The notes beneath the pieces were generated by a model that saw only the letters and a program-made list of their open reading frames with translations, was not told the DNA's origin and ran no database searches. The translations under genes and the position numbers were made by a program. A stretch of DNA of 64,000 nt. Origin: Aestuariivivens sediminis. Lineage in GTDB: Bacteria; Bacteroidota; Bacteroidia; Flavobacteriales; Flavobacteriaceae. Where the stretch lies: assembly GCF_022662105.1 (NCBI RefSeq), contig NZ_JAKMCP010000003.1:310001-374000 (forward strand). Direction: 5' to 3'. Shown in pieces: positions 46,988 to 56,234 of the stretch; positions within the stretch are counted from its first letter, which is position 1, and each line of letters begins with the position of its first letter.

Positions 46988-48415
46988 ATGAGTAAAACTG
47001 CGCAATCGGTATGGAATAATTGTCTGGAGTTTATAAAAGATAATATTCAACCGCAAGCCTACAAAACATGGTTTGAACCTATTGTAGCAGTTAAACTTAC
47101 CGATAATGCCTTGAGTATTCAGGTACCTAGTAAATTCTTTTATGAATGGCTTGAAGAGCATTATGTAAAAATTCTTAAAGTATCCCTTACCAAAGAGCTT
47201 GGAGACACCGCCAAATTGGTTTACATTATAAAAATGGAAAACACTTATGGCAATAAGCAACCTTTTACTGAAAAAATACCGAGCTCCAATAGAACAGCCG
47301 TAAAGTCTCAAGATGTCGATATTCCCCTTAATAATAAAAGCCCGGAACTAAAGAACCCATTTGTAATTCCGGGTATTAGAAATGTAAAAATCGAATCGCA
47401 ACTTAATCCTAATTACAGCTTCGAGAATTTCCTGGAAGGCGATTCTAACCGATTAGCAAGAAGTGCAGGATTGGCTGTTGCCGCCAAGCCAGGCGGAACT
47501 TCATTCAACCCTCTGTTAATTTTTGGTGGTGTTGGATTGGGAAAAACACATTTAGCACACGCCATTGGGGTCGATATTAAAGATAAATATCCGGAGAAGA
47601 CCGTGTTATATATTTCTGCCGAAAAATTTACACAACAGTATATAGAATCTGTTAAAAAGAACAACAGAAACGATTTTATCCATTTTTATCAAATTATTGA
47701 CGTTCTTATTATAGATGATGTACAGTTTTTTTCTGGAAAATCAGGAACACAGGATGTATTCTTTCATATTTTCAACCATTTACATCAAAATGGCAAACAA
47801 GTTGTCTTAACCAGTGACAAGGCTCCTGTAGACATGCAGGACATAGAACAACGATTATTGTCTAGGTTCAAATGGGGGTTGTCGGCTGAGTTACAGCATC
47901 CGGATTTTGAAACAAGGGTTTCCATTTTAAAAAACAAACTTTACCGTGATGGGGTTGAAATGCCTAATGACATTATTGAGTATGTCGCCAAAAACATAAA
48001 AACCAATGTTCGTGAACTGGAAGGTGCCATCATTTCACTTATTGCACAATCCTCATTTAATAAAAAAGAAATTACACTGGATCTTGCCAAACAAATTGTA
48101 GAAAAGTTTGTTAAAAACACCAAAAGGGAGGTATCTATAGATTATATCCAAAAGGTTGTTTCAGATTATTTTCAAATGGATATTGATACCTTGCAATCCA
48201 AGACACGTAAGCGACACATAGTACAAGCCAGACAATTAGCTATGTTTTTTGCCAAAAAATTCACAAAGGCCTCTTTGGCCAGCATTGGCTCTCAAATTGG
48301 TAAACGCGACCATGCTACAGTTCTGCATGCCTGTAAAACCGTTGACAATTTATCTTCAACCGACAAACAATTTAGAAAATACGTAGAGGATATCACTAAA
48401 AAATTGTCTGTTTAA
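46988..48415 (+). CDS. dnaA: Chromosomal replication initiator protein DnaA
   Basis: DnaA binds DnaA boxes at oriC and opens the duplex. The 475-aa protein has domain I (SVWNNCLEFIKDNIQPQAYKTWFEPI), a short linker, the AAA+ domain with Walker A GGVGLGKTHLAHA, Walker B LIIDDVQFF and box VII around RLLSRFKWGLSAEL. It ends in the DNA-binding domain with the signature SIGSQIGKRDHATVLHA. No clear DnaA-box cluster is visible in the 191 bp upstream. It is co-directional with the phosphatase and methyltransferase genes that follow. Confidence 0.98.
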   Translation: MSKTAQSVWNNCLEFIKDNIQPQAYKTWFEPIVAVKLTDNALSIQVPSKFFYEWLEEHYVKILKVSLTKELGDTAKLVYIIKMENTYGNKQPFTEKIPSSNRTAVKSQDVDIPLNNKSPELKNPFVIPGIRNVKIESQLNPNYSFENFLEGDSNRLARSAGLAVAAKPGGTSFNPLLIFGGVGLGKTHLAHAIGVDIKDKYPEKTVLYISAEKFTQQYIESVKKNNRNDFIHFYQIIDVLIIDDVQFFSGKSGTQDVFFHIFNHLHQNGKQVVLTSDKAPVDMQDIEQRLLSRFKWGLSAELQHPDFETRVSILKNKLYRDGVEMPNDIIEYVAKNIKTNVRELEGAIISLIAQSSFNKKEITLDLAKQIVEKFVKNTKREVSIDYIQKVVSDYFQMDIDTLQSKTRKRHIVQARQLAMFFAKKFTKASLASIGSQIGKRDHATVLHACKTVDNLSSTDKQFRKYVEDITKKLSV

Positions 48416-48426
48416 ATCCAATTATA

Positions 48427-48879
48427 ATGACTAAAATTCTAATGGTATGTCTGGGTAACATTTGTCGTTCACCATTGGCAGAGGGTATTTTACGCTCAAA
48501 GCTTCCATTGGATAATTTTTTGGTTGATTCAGCAGGTACCGCTAATTATCATGTTGGAGATCGACCCGATAGCCGTTCCATCGCCGTTGCCAAAAAATTT
48601 GGTCTGGACATCTCCAATCTCAGAGGACGACAGTTTAATATGAACGACTTTGATACCTTTGATTATATTTTCGTTATGGATGAATCTAACTACAATAATG
48701 TCATATCCCTAGCAAGAAGTGATAAAGATATCGCTAAAGTTAAATTCATTTTAAACGAGGTATATCCCAATCAAAATTACAGTATCCCGGATCCATATTA
48801 CGGAGGCAATAGTGGATTCGAAAACGTATACAAGATGCTGGATGAGGCTTGTTCACTTATTGCTGATCGATTAACTTAA
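48427..48879 (+). CDS. Low-molecular-weight protein-tyrosine phosphatase
   Basis: The 150-aa enzyme has the CX5R active-site loop C8-LGNIC-R14-S at the N-terminus and the general acid Asp in IPDPYYGG. It dephosphorylates phosphotyrosine proteins and is often tied to exopolysaccharide control, though no such genes are beside it. It begins 11 bp after dnaA and precedes an rsmI-like gene, a common flavobacterial order. Confidence 0.95.
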   Translation: MTKILMVCLGNICRSPLAEGILRSKLPLDNFLVDSAGTANYHVGDRPDSRSIAVAKKFGLDISNLRGRQFNMNDFDTFDYIFVMDESNYNNVISLARSDKDIAKVKFILNEVYPNQNYSIPDPYYGGNSGFENVYKMLDEACSLIADRLT

Positions 48880-48920
48880 ATTTAGTATTTTTATTTTCAT
48901 TAAACAATCGTAATTAAAAA

Positions 48921-49637
48921 ATGGATACGGAGCATGGTGTGTTATATTTAATCCCCACAACTCTAGGGGATACAGCACCTTTAGAAGTTTTACCCATTTC
49001 TGTTAAGAAAATTATTGAGCAAACCAATGTTTATATTGTAGAAAATGAAAAATCGGCAAGACGGTTCATAAAAAAGATTAGTTCTGGAAAATCTCAATCG
49101 GCATTACAAATGTTTCGTTTAAATAAATTCACCAACCCTATAGAACTGCCGGACTTTCTGGAACCCTGTCTTAGGGGTGTTAATATTGGATTGCTTTCAG
49201 AAGCAGGTTGCCCTGGTGTGGCAGACCCAGGATCAGACATTGTAAAACTGGCTCATAAAAAAGACATCAAAGTGGTTCCCTTGGTTGGTCCTTCATCCAT
49301 TCTAATGGCAATAATGAGTTCTGGGCTAAATGGTCAGAATTTTGCATTTAATGGTTATTTGCCTATCGATAAGGATGAACGTAAAAAAGAAATAAAACGA
49401 CTTGAGAAATTATCGTTCAGCAATAACCAATCTCAAATTTTCATTGAGACTCCATATAGAAATAACAAGTTATTAGAGGATCTGGCCAGTCTACTATCTG
49501 ACAATACACAGATATGTGTCGCTGCAGACATCAGTTTATCGACAGAATTTATAAAGACCGAAACTGCAAATTATTGGAAAAAAAATATGGTAGACTTGCA
49601 TAAAAGACCTACCATATTTATCATCCATAAAGTTTAA
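48921..49637 (+). CDS. RsmI-like tetrapyrrole-methylase-family SAM methyltransferase
   Basis: The 238-aa protein has the family's features: GVLYLIPTTLGDTAPLEVLP, NVYIVENEKSARRFIKKI, LSEAGCPGVADPGSDIVKLAHK, VPLVGPSSILMAIMSSGLNGQNFAFNGYLP and IFIETPYRNNKLLEDL. These correspond to RsmI, the 16S rRNA C1402 2'-O-methyltransferase. The Bacteroidota version is somewhat short and its rRNA target is unproven, so the gene symbol is left open. It is the third gene after dnaA. Confidence 0.88.
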   Translation: MDTEHGVLYLIPTTLGDTAPLEVLPISVKKIIEQTNVYIVENEKSARRFIKKISSGKSQSALQMFRLNKFTNPIELPDFLEPCLRGVNIGLLSEAGCPGVADPGSDIVKLAHKKDIKVVPLVGPSSILMAIMSSGLNGQNFAFNGYLPIDKDERKKEIKRLEKLSFSNNQSQIFIETPYRNNKLLEDLASLLSDNTQICVAADISLSTEFIKTETANYWKKNMVDLHKRPTIFIIHKV

Positions 49638-49643
49638 TAAGCT

Positions 49644-50303
49644 CTATATTGCCTTAGCTTTTCTATTAGGTTTAAGGAATGATGTATCATAACCTGAAAA
49701 CTTCTTCATATAATATGAGATCGTTGTACCATATCCATCAGCGAAATCATTAAGACCATAACTTCTAAGATATTTTTTCACACTGCCAGGTCCCGCTAAG
49801 TGGGCTGCGGCTAGTATTCCAGATTCAGTTACAACTGCACCATTAATCCGCTTACCTACAAAATTCTTTATATCCTTTCTTAAAATCCACTTATTACGTT
49901 GGGCATTGGCTATAAAAGCACGTTCCTGTAATTTGGCATCTTTTAAAAACTTTGATGGATTGTGTATTCCTATTAATTTTAATGTTTCCTTACCAAATTG
50001 GTATTTCCCAAGATAACCATACGTGTTAACACATGCATAATTACCTCTGGATTCCTTGAAGGCCAACGCTTCTTTAAATCCAACAAAAGATTTTCCTAAA
50101 TAAGGGGAAAAGGTCTGGGAATTCTCTTTCGATACATCAATATTGCCTGCAATATTTTCATCAAGGCCAACGCTGTAATTTAAATTTAGGCCTTCGGTTG
50201 AATATTCACTCAAATCTATCGTTTCATTTGCTGAAAACGATGCATACAATAACATAGAAATTGTAAGCGTCAGGGCCGAATAACTTGCAATATTCTTTAC
50301 CAT
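49644..50303 (-). CDS. Lysozyme-like (transglycosylase-fold) exported protein
   Basis: The 219-aa protein has an N-terminal signal or anchor (SALTLTISMLLYASFSANE). A lysozyme-like domain contains the expected catalytic Glu84 in AFKESRGNYACVNTYGYLGKYQFG and later GSVKKYLRSYGLNDFADGYGTTISYYMKKFSGYD. This motif set is typical of peptidoglycan-cleaving transglycosylase-type proteins. It is the last gene of the dapF-mltG cell-wall run (112 bp gap). Cleavage has to be inferred from the Glu position. Confidence 0.8.
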   Translation of the reverse strand: MVKNIASYSALTLTISMLLYASFSANETIDLSEYSTEGLNLNYSVGLDENIAGNIDVSKENSQTFSPYLGKSFVGFKEALAFKESRGNYACVNTYGYLGKYQFGKETLKLIGIHNPSKFLKDAKLQERAFIANAQRNKWILRKDIKNFVGKRINGAVVTESGILAAAHLAGPGSVKKYLRSYGLNDFADGYGTTISYYMKKFSGYDTSFLKPNRKAKAI

Positions 50304-50414
50304 AATTTCTAAATTTCTTCAGCGAATTTCCTGTGGAATTTCACCTGAAAATTTGAGCGTGCAAAATTAGATATTTTTTTAATAATTTCAAAATTAATCG
50401 TTTATGTGTTGTTT

Positions 50415-51317
50415 TTAGAAGTACAATAGATGAAATGCACATCCATGTTTACTTAATTCCAAGGCCGGAAAAGGCACTTTGATTACGTTTAAAAGACTAA
50501 AAACTGTTTTCAAAAAACGAGATTCTGTTCTAATTTTATTCAAATTTACATCTAAACTTATAAAGAATTGTCGAGCTCGGTCTGTTTTTCTCAACAAATT
50601 ATTGTCAATATCTTCTACGCCACGCAACATCCCCGTTGCACTATAACCCACAGCAAAATTTAACCATTTGGGTAATCTGCTTTCTCTAAAAAAATCATGT
50701 AAATTAATACTCAACCAATATGTCTGACCATTGTAGTCTTTCAAAATTTGTTCGAAATACCCTTTCCCAAGTTTATCCGGATTTAAAGAGGCGAATTGGG
50801 TTTGATGAAATGAAAATTTAAGCTGTATACGTTGCTCATTCCATAATAATTCCTGACCAACATACAATCCAGTTCCTGTGGCATTAGCCATGACATCACC
50901 CCATGAAAATCCCCATTCCTTGGAATAACCGTCAAAAACTTCTACTGCCGTAAGAAAACCAAAACCTAACGAGGATCCATAAATTAACTGACTTTTTCTA
51001 CTCGCACCTCCCCAATTTAATATTTCTGCTCCTACTCTTCCCATTTGATACGATGCCAAAACATGACCCATCTTGTCCATTTGTAACCATTCATTATTGT
51101 CGTTTACGGTATGAAATTTAGAATGTTTAAAATCGGAATACCACAGCTGATTCAATCCTACCAAGGAAATGGCTACAACTGACGATTCAAGTATGACTAT
51201 CGATTTTAGCCTCGATTTGTTAAGTGTATCTGCAGGTTTTAAAAACCCATCAAGTTTGGATTGTGAAAATGAGAGTATTGAAAATAAATACAGGGAAATT
51301 TTTAAAAGCCGGACCAT
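50415..51317 (-). CDS. DUF2279 (YfiM-like) family envelope protein
   Basis: The 300-aa precursor has a signal peptide (LLKISLYLFSILSFSQ) and a DUF2279 core: NEWLQMDKMGHVLASYQMGRVGAEILNWGG, then YGSSLGFGFLTAVEVFDGYSKEWGFSWGDVMANATGTGLY. The Lys-Met-Gly-His motif and the later Asp/Asn residues may coordinate a ligand. The rest contains beta strands that suggest an outer-membrane-associated domain. Function is unknown. It is placed 2 bp after mltG in the same operon, so a role in envelope biogenesis is plausible. Confidence 0.82.
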   Translation of the reverse strand: MVRLLKISLYLFSILSFSQSKLDGFLKPADTLNKSRLKSIVILESSVVAISLVGLNQLWYSDFKHSKFHTVNDNNEWLQMDKMGHVLASYQMGRVGAEILNWGGASRKSQLIYGSSLGFGFLTAVEVFDGYSKEWGFSWGDVMANATGTGLYVGQELLWNEQRIQLKFSFHQTQFASLNPDKLGKGYFEQILKDYNGQTYWLSINLHDFFRESRLPKWLNFAVGYSATGMLRGVEDIDNNLLRKTDRARQFFISLDVNLNKIRTESRFLKTVFSLLNVIKVPFPALELSKHGCAFHLLYF

Positions 51318-51319
51318 AA

Positions 51320-52363
51320 CTACCTATTAATACCTTGTGAAGATAGGTACCGGTGGTATTCGCTGGCATATTTGTTATGTTGAGTTAAAGTCTTGGCGAA
51401 TTTATGATAGCCCAGGCGACTAGCATCAGCAACAAAATAAAGAAATTTATGTTTTTCATAATTTAGGACAGCATCTATGGCCCTCAGGTCAGGCATAGCA
51501 ATAAGGCCTGGTGGTAGACCCAAATTAGTATAAGTATTATATGGAGAATCTATTTCTTTATGTACATTAAGCACCCTTTTAATAACCGTGTTTTTATATT
51601 CGGGTAATTGATAAGCTGCAAATTTAATGGTAGGATCGGCCTGAAGAGGCATTCCTATTCGTAACCTATTTAAATATACACCAGCAATTCGGGGTTGCTC
51701 AATGGGCTTTTTGGATTCCTCATAAACTATTGAAGCTAAAGTAATTACTTGATTTGGAGATAATCCAAGGTTATGAGCCTTTTGAATTCGGTCTTCCGTC
51801 CAAAAACGTTGATATTCCTTTAACATCCTGTTTCGAAACTTTATGGCTGAAGTATTCCAAAAAAATTCATAGCTATTCGGTAAGTACATTCCCAGAGCAG
51901 TGGCTTGATTAAAGTTGTGTTCTGCTAAAAAAGCGTCATCCTGCATGGCATTCAATAATGAAATACTATCGGCCTCAATTTCTTTGGAAATCCTGCCTGC
52001 TAATTTTTCAAGCGTCCCTTGATTATTAAAAGATACCGTGACTGGTAAATTATGGATTCGAATTGAATTGATGATATCATTATTGCTCATTCCTCGTTTA
52101 ATGGCATATTTCCCAGCTTTTATATGAGAGATATATTGTTTTTTTTGGGCTAAAATATCGAAAGAAGCGATGTCATCCAGTAAAGGCTCTAATTGTTTTC
52201 TAACATCTTCATAAGTTGCGTCAGATGGAATGTAAACATAGGCTGCCTCATTATTAAATGCTGTATTGGGCTTTAACAGGACCTTGTAAACATAATAGGC
52301 AAAAAAAGCAGCAACAATCAATCCTATAATAGCCGTGGCCCAAAGAATTTTTTTTAAATACAT
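51320..52363 (-). CDS. mltG: Endolytic murein transglycosylase MltG
   Basis: MltG cleaves nascent glycan strands and is thought to set glycan length. The 347-aa protein has one N-terminal transmembrane helix (residues about 7-27), then the LysM-like subdomain and the YceG core: LASIVYEESKKPIEQPRIAGVYLNRLRIGMPLQADPTIKFA and YNTYTNLGLPPGLIAMPDLRAIDAVLN. A Glu is in the SIVYEE position of the family's catalytic Glu. It abuts the upstream GNAT gene (stop and start touching) and precedes the DUF2279 gene by 2 bp. Confidence 0.94.
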   Translation of the reverse strand: MYLKKILWATAIIGLIVAAFFAYYVYKVLLKPNTAFNNEAAYVYIPSDATYEDVRKQLEPLLDDIASFDILAQKKQYISHIKAGKYAIKRGMSNNDIINSIRIHNLPVTVSFNNQGTLEKLAGRISKEIEADSISLLNAMQDDAFLAEHNFNQATALGMYLPNSYEFFWNTSAIKFRNRMLKEYQRFWTEDRIQKAHNLGLSPNQVITLASIVYEESKKPIEQPRIAGVYLNRLRIGMPLQADPTIKFAAYQLPEYKNTVIKRVLNVHKEIDSPYNTYTNLGLPPGLIAMPDLRAIDAVLNYEKHKFLYFVADASRLGYHKFAKTLTQHNKYASEYHRYLSSQGINR

Positions 52364-52888
52364 TTAGTGGTTTATAAATTGAAATAAATATTCATTTTTA
52401 AAGGCGCCGTTAACCAGGTTCCAATCCTTCTTTAATCCTATTTTTTTGAATCCAAGACCGGTAAATAATTTTAAGCTTGCCTCATTATCTTCTGAAATAT
52501 TACAATACAGCTGATGCAAGCCTAAATGTATGAAGCAGTAATCCATGAGGAGTTTTAGCGCTTCTTTCCCATAGCCATTGGCTCTATTAGCAATTTCCTT
52601 TATTAAAATACCGACACCCGCCCTTGAATGTTTAAAATCAAAATCGAATATATCAATTAATCCCAAAGCGACATGGTCATAATTTGAAATAACCAAACGC
52701 AATTGTTTTACTTCAAAAATATCCTTGTGAGCATGCTCTAAATATTGTTTGATCACAAATCTAGAATATGGTGCTTGAGTGTTACTGAGTTCCCAAATCA
52801 TTTCATCATTTTCAATAGCAAAAATAAATTCCAAATCATCAGGCTCTAAAGCACGCAGATATATATGTTTTCCTTTTAAGCTGATCAT
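52364..52888 (-). CDS. GNAT family N-acetyltransferase (RimJ/RimL-like)
   Basis: The 174-aa protein starts like RimL-type enzymes (LKGKHIYLRALEPDDLEFIFAIENDEMIWELSN), and the acetyl-CoA motif is NRANGYGKEALKLLMDYCFIHLGLHQLYC. RimJ/RimL acetylate ribosomal proteins, but similar enzymes act on antibiotics or other amines, so the substrate is open. It overlaps dapF by 4 bp and abuts mltG. Confidence 0.87.
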   Translation of the reverse strand: MISLKGKHIYLRALEPDDLEFIFAIENDEMIWELSNTQAPYSRFVIKQYLEHAHKDIFEVKQLRLVISNYDHVALGLIDIFDFDFKHSRAGVGILIKEIANRANGYGKEALKLLMDYCFIHLGLHQLYCNISEDNEASLKLFTGLGFKKIGLKKDWNLVNGAFKNEYLFQFINH

Positions 52889-53661
52889 ACCGTACCTTTA
52901 AAAACGAATGTTGCCGGACCAATAAGCCATACATTCTTGTATCCTCCATTTTGTTTATCAAAACTAACCTGTAAAGGGCCTCCTTCTGTTTCTAAAGTAA
53001 TATAATTACCATGGGTTTGTCCTATGGCATTCATAGCAATGGCTACCGCTGTTACGCCTGTACCACATGACAAAGTTTCATTTTCAACACCACGCTCATA
53101 GGTTCTGACCCTAAAAGTCGATTCTGATAATTTCTTCACAAAATTAACATTACTCCCGGCCTGATTATAAGGCTCACCATAACGGATGTTGGCACCTAAC
53201 GATTTTATGTCGAAATTTTCAATATTATCCTCTAACTGAACGTGATGCGGAGAACCCGTATTCAAAAACACATGAGTAGAATGCTTTTCAACATGACTCA
53301 CATTCTGCATTTGAAGCTTTACAACACCATTCTCATCAATTTCGGCTTGATGTAAACCATCAACCGCTTCAAACTGGGCTAGGCGGTCAATAATTCCTAA
53401 GTGTTTTGCAAAAGCTACTAAACACCTACCTCCATTACCACACATGGAACTTTCGTTTCCATCTGAGTTATAATAAACCATTTTAAAATCAAGGGTCTTA
53501 TGATTTTCCAGTAAAATAAGACCATCTGCTCCTATGCCAAAACGTCGGTCACAAAGTTCTTTAACCAGTTTGGTATCTTTTTTGTTAAAATGATGTTGAC
53601 GATTATCAATCATCACAAAATCATTTCCCGTTCCTTGATATTTATAAAAAGTCAGTCGCAT
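52885..53661 (-). CDS. dapF: Diaminopimelate epimerase
   Basis: DapF interconverts LL- and meso-diaminopimelate using two catalytic cysteines, both present: the first in SMCGNGGRC and the second in LSCGTGVTA. The 258-aa protein has the usual two pseudo-symmetric domains. It leads the dapF-GNAT-mltG-DUF2279-lysozyme-like operon, which links precursor synthesis with cell-wall remodelling. Confidence 0.97.
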   Translation of the reverse strand: MRLTFYKYQGTGNDFVMIDNRQHHFNKKDTKLVKELCDRRFGIGADGLILLENHKTLDFKMVYYNSDGNESSMCGNGGRCLVAFAKHLGIIDRLAQFEAVDGLHQAEIDENGVVKLQMQNVSHVEKHSTHVFLNTGSPHHVQLEDNIENFDIKSLGANIRYGEPYNQAGSNVNFVKKLSESTFRVRTYERGVENETLSCGTGVTAVAIAMNAIGQTHGNYITLETEGGPLQVSFDKQNGGYKNVWLIGPATFVFKGTV

Positions 53662-53810
53662 AATTACAGCACAAATATATAAATATTAAACTGTTTTTTT
53701 TGTGTGTTAAATAGTCGTTAAAGTAGACGTTAAAAATCGTTAAAAGGATTTTGGCGATTCAATAAATATTTAATTTTAAACGTTAGTAATATAATTTAAA
53801 TGTTAAAATT

Positions 53811-55217
53811 ATGAAGAAGATTTTATCACTTGTATTAGTCTCAGCTTTAGGTGGTATCATGGCTATTGGAGCCTACAAATTGTTTCTGGAAAATGATAAT
53901 AAGGTTATGGTTACCCCTACAGAAACAACTGCTTTCCTGCCAACGAACAATCTAAGTAGTATAAACAACATCTTAGAGGCTCCGGATTTCACTATAGCTG
54001 CTGAAAACACAGTGCATGCCGTAGTCCATGTGAAAAATGTTTCTATTAGTTCTGGACAAATGACTTTTGAGGATTTGTTTTTTGGAAGAAGCCCGCAACG
54101 TGCTCAATTAGGTACCGGGTCTGGTGTTATTATTAATGCAGACGGCTATATTATTACGAATAACCATGTTATCAACAATGCCCATAAATTATCGGTGACT
54201 TTAAATAATAATGAAACGTATGACGCTGAAATTATTGGGACCGACCCCAAAACAGATATTGCCCTTTTAAAGATTGATGCAGAAGAAGACTTGCCTTATG
54301 TCACTTTTGGTGATTCCGATAATGCTAAAGTTGGTGAATGGGTCCTCGCTGTGGGTAATCCGTTCAACTTGACATCAACGGTGACAGCCGGAATTATCAG
54401 TGCTAAATCAAGAGACTTAACCGGTAGATCTGCGCAGTCATTTATTCAAACAGATGCCGCCGTAAACCCGGGAAACTCAGGGGGTGCTTTAGTAAATACC
54501 AATGGAGAATTGATAGGTATAAATACTGCTATTACCTCACAAACAGGATCTTACATCGGGTATTCCTTTGCAGTTCCAAGTAATATTGCCCGTAAAGTAG
54601 TGGAAGATATCATGGAATATGGGAATGTGCAAAATGGGGTTTTAGGAATTAAAGGGGGGACCTTCAGCAGTGAAGCAGCCGAAGAAATTGGAGTCGACTA
54701 TACAAAAGGAGTATATGTGGCCGAAGTCATAAAAAATTCTGGTGCCGAAAAAGCCGGCCTTTTAAAAGGTGACATTATAAAGCGGTTAGACAATATTGAA
54801 ATATCAAAATTTGAAGATCTTAGTGGTTATATTAAAACTAAACGACCGAATGATAAAGTAAATGTAGAAATATTGAGGGATGGGAAATTAAAAGAATTTC
54901 GAGTAATGCTTACTAATCCCGAGGTGTTTTCAGTAAATTTTATGAACATGGAATTACAAGATTTACCGAATTCATTAAAAGATAAATTCAATATAGATTA
55001 TGGTGTTATGGTTAAGAGTTCCCAAAACAAGTGGTTATATTCCAATTTAGGAATTACAGACGGATATATCATAACCGGAATTAATGATATCAAAATTGAA
55101 AGCATTGAAGATATATCGACATTAAAACAAAGTTATGGAGATGATATTCTGGATAAAATCAAAAAAATGGAATACATTAATCTTAGAGGAGAAAGAAAAG
55201 AAGTGATATTTAGATAA
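53811..55217 (+). CDS. degP: Do-family periplasmic serine protease (DegP/HtrA)
   Basis: The 468-aa protein has a short N-terminal membrane or signal helix, then a trypsin-like domain with the triad H119 (NNHVI), D149 (TDIALLKI) and S223 (NPGNSGGALVN). Two PDZ domains follow (about 275-365, with AEVIKNSGAEKAGLLKGDIIKRLDN, and about 375-465). It degrades and refolds misfolded envelope proteins. The gene stands alone with its own terminator. No sigma-E-like box that I recognise precedes it; the upstream DNA is simply AT-rich. Confidence 0.95.
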   Translation: MKKILSLVLVSALGGIMAIGAYKLFLENDNKVMVTPTETTAFLPTNNLSSINNILEAPDFTIAAENTVHAVVHVKNVSISSGQMTFEDLFFGRSPQRAQLGTGSGVIINADGYIITNNHVINNAHKLSVTLNNNETYDAEIIGTDPKTDIALLKIDAEEDLPYVTFGDSDNAKVGEWVLAVGNPFNLTSTVTAGIISAKSRDLTGRSAQSFIQTDAAVNPGNSGGALVNTNGELIGINTAITSQTGSYIGYSFAVPSNIARKVVEDIMEYGNVQNGVLGIKGGTFSSEAAEEIGVDYTKGVYVAEVIKNSGAEKAGLLKGDIIKRLDNIEISKFEDLSGYIKTKRPNDKVNVEILRDGKLKEFRVMLTNPEVFSVNFMNMELQDLPNSLKDKFNIDYGVMVKSSQNKWLYSNLGITDGYIITGINDIKIESIEDISTLKQSYGDDILDKIKKMEYINLRGERKEVIFR

Positions 55218-55240
55218 AATTATATTTTTAATTACATAAT

Positions 55241-55279
55241 AACCTCATATAAAATGAATAGTTTATATGGGGTTTTTTT
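55241..55279 (+). terminator. Terminator of degP
   Basis: AACCTCATATAAA (55241-55253) pairs with TTTATATGGGGTT (55262-55274), with one G-U pair, followed by a T run. It is 24 bp past the degP stop. Confidence 0.85.
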
Positions 55280-55427
55280 AATTCCTTTTTTTAATTCTTA
55301 TTGGAGGTGGACGGTATTATTCAAAGTCCTCAAGTAATTAGGCTGGCAAAATATATGGCCCAATTACCACGTTATACTTATTATTAATATTGAACATCTA
55401 TTTTAAAACTTCAATCGTATATAACTT
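55280..55427. other. Non-coding stretch between two terminators, downstream of degP
   Basis: No ORF of note occurs (the longest visible is about 10 codons) and no TAnnTTTG promoter box is seen. It lies between the degP terminator and a second terminator-like hairpin at 55428, with only AT-rich sequence and a GGAGGTGGACGG segment near 55303. Confidence 0.4.
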
Positions 55428-55452
55428 AGCCTCACAAAAAGTGAGGCTTTTC
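55428..55452 (+). terminator. Orphan terminator-like hairpin (possible small RNA 3' end)
   Basis: AGCCTCAC (55428-55435) pairs perfectly with GTGAGGCT (55441-55448), with an AAAAA loop, followed by TTTTC. It is 150 bp after the degP terminator with no gene between, so it either backs up degP or ends an unannotated RNA. Confidence 0.6.
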
Positions 55453-55527
55453 ATTGAATAATGTTTGATACTAGACAATATTTTTTAAATTCGTAACATA
55501 TATAATATTCATATAAACCAATCTTAA

Positions 55528-56154
55528 ATGAAACCCATCAGATATATAACACTTATCACTTATTTATGTATATCCTCATTAAATGTACACTCTCAAAATA
55601 GCAGTCAACAAGATAGCGAGCTATCCCTGGATAGTAGCTCCATTAACAATCAGTTTGAATATGTTTTAAAAAAATCGGGCAATTTTAGAGGAACCAATGG
55701 TCAAATGTATGAAGCTGTTAAGCTTAGTATGCTTCTTGCACTCAAGGCTCACGCTGTAGATTCACTAAAATTGGTACATAGTGAATTAGCTGATACGCAA
55801 ACCATAGTTCAAAATCAGTCTGCTGAGATTTCGGATTTAAAATCCAAACTTTTAACGACACAAAACAACTTGGATAAAACGAATGCCGAAAAAAACAGTA
55901 TGGCTTTTTTTGGATTACAAATGAGTAAAACAGGATACAATGTTCTCATGTGGTCTATAATTGCAGGTTTAATGGCCTTGCTTGTTTTCTTTATTTACAA
56001 GTTTAAAAATAGTAATACTATAACGAGAAAGGCTAAATTAGCTCTATCGGAAATTGAAGATGAATTTGAAGAACACCGTAAAACAGCGTTAGAAAGGGAG
56101 CAAAAGGTGCGACGTCAGCTTCAGGATGAAATAAACAAACAAAAAGGGATTTAA
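55528..56154 (+). CDS. Signal-peptide, coiled-coil, single-TM protein upstream of trmD
   Basis: The 208-aa protein has a cleavable-looking signal (YITLITYLCISSLNVHSQ). A periplasmic segment with coiled-coil character follows (about 70-125: LVHSELADTQTIVQNQSAEISDLKSKLLTTQNNLDKTNAEK). One transmembrane helix lies at about 140-160 (LMWSIIAGLMALLVFFIY), and a charged cytoplasmic coil completes it (about 170-205). Homologues beside trmD are often wrongly named 'tRNA (guanine-N1)-methyltransferase', but no SAM-binding or knot motif is present. The function is unknown; a structural or signalling link between envelope and cytoplasm would fit. Confidence 0.78.
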   Translation: MKPIRYITLITYLCISSLNVHSQNSSQQDSELSLDSSSINNQFEYVLKKSGNFRGTNGQMYEAVKLSMLLALKAHAVDSLKLVHSELADTQTIVQNQSAEISDLKSKLLTTQNNLDKTNAEKNSMAFFGLQMSKTGYNVLMWSIIAGLMALLVFFIYKFKNSNTITRKAKLALSEIEDEFEEHRKTALEREQKVRRQLQDEINKQKGI

Positions 56155-56173
56155 GCTTCATATGACTAAAATG

Positions 56174-56181
56174 TAGTTTTG
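56174..56181 (+). promoter_or_regulatory. -7 box of the trmD promoter
   Basis: TAGTTTTG at 56174-56181 fits the -7 consensus, 54 bases before the trmD ATG. The -33 partner is weak. Confidence 0.35.
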
Positions 56182-56234
56182 AGAAACTAGATTTTAAAGT
56201 TTAAATTCCCAACTCCATAATTTAGCGTTGCTCC

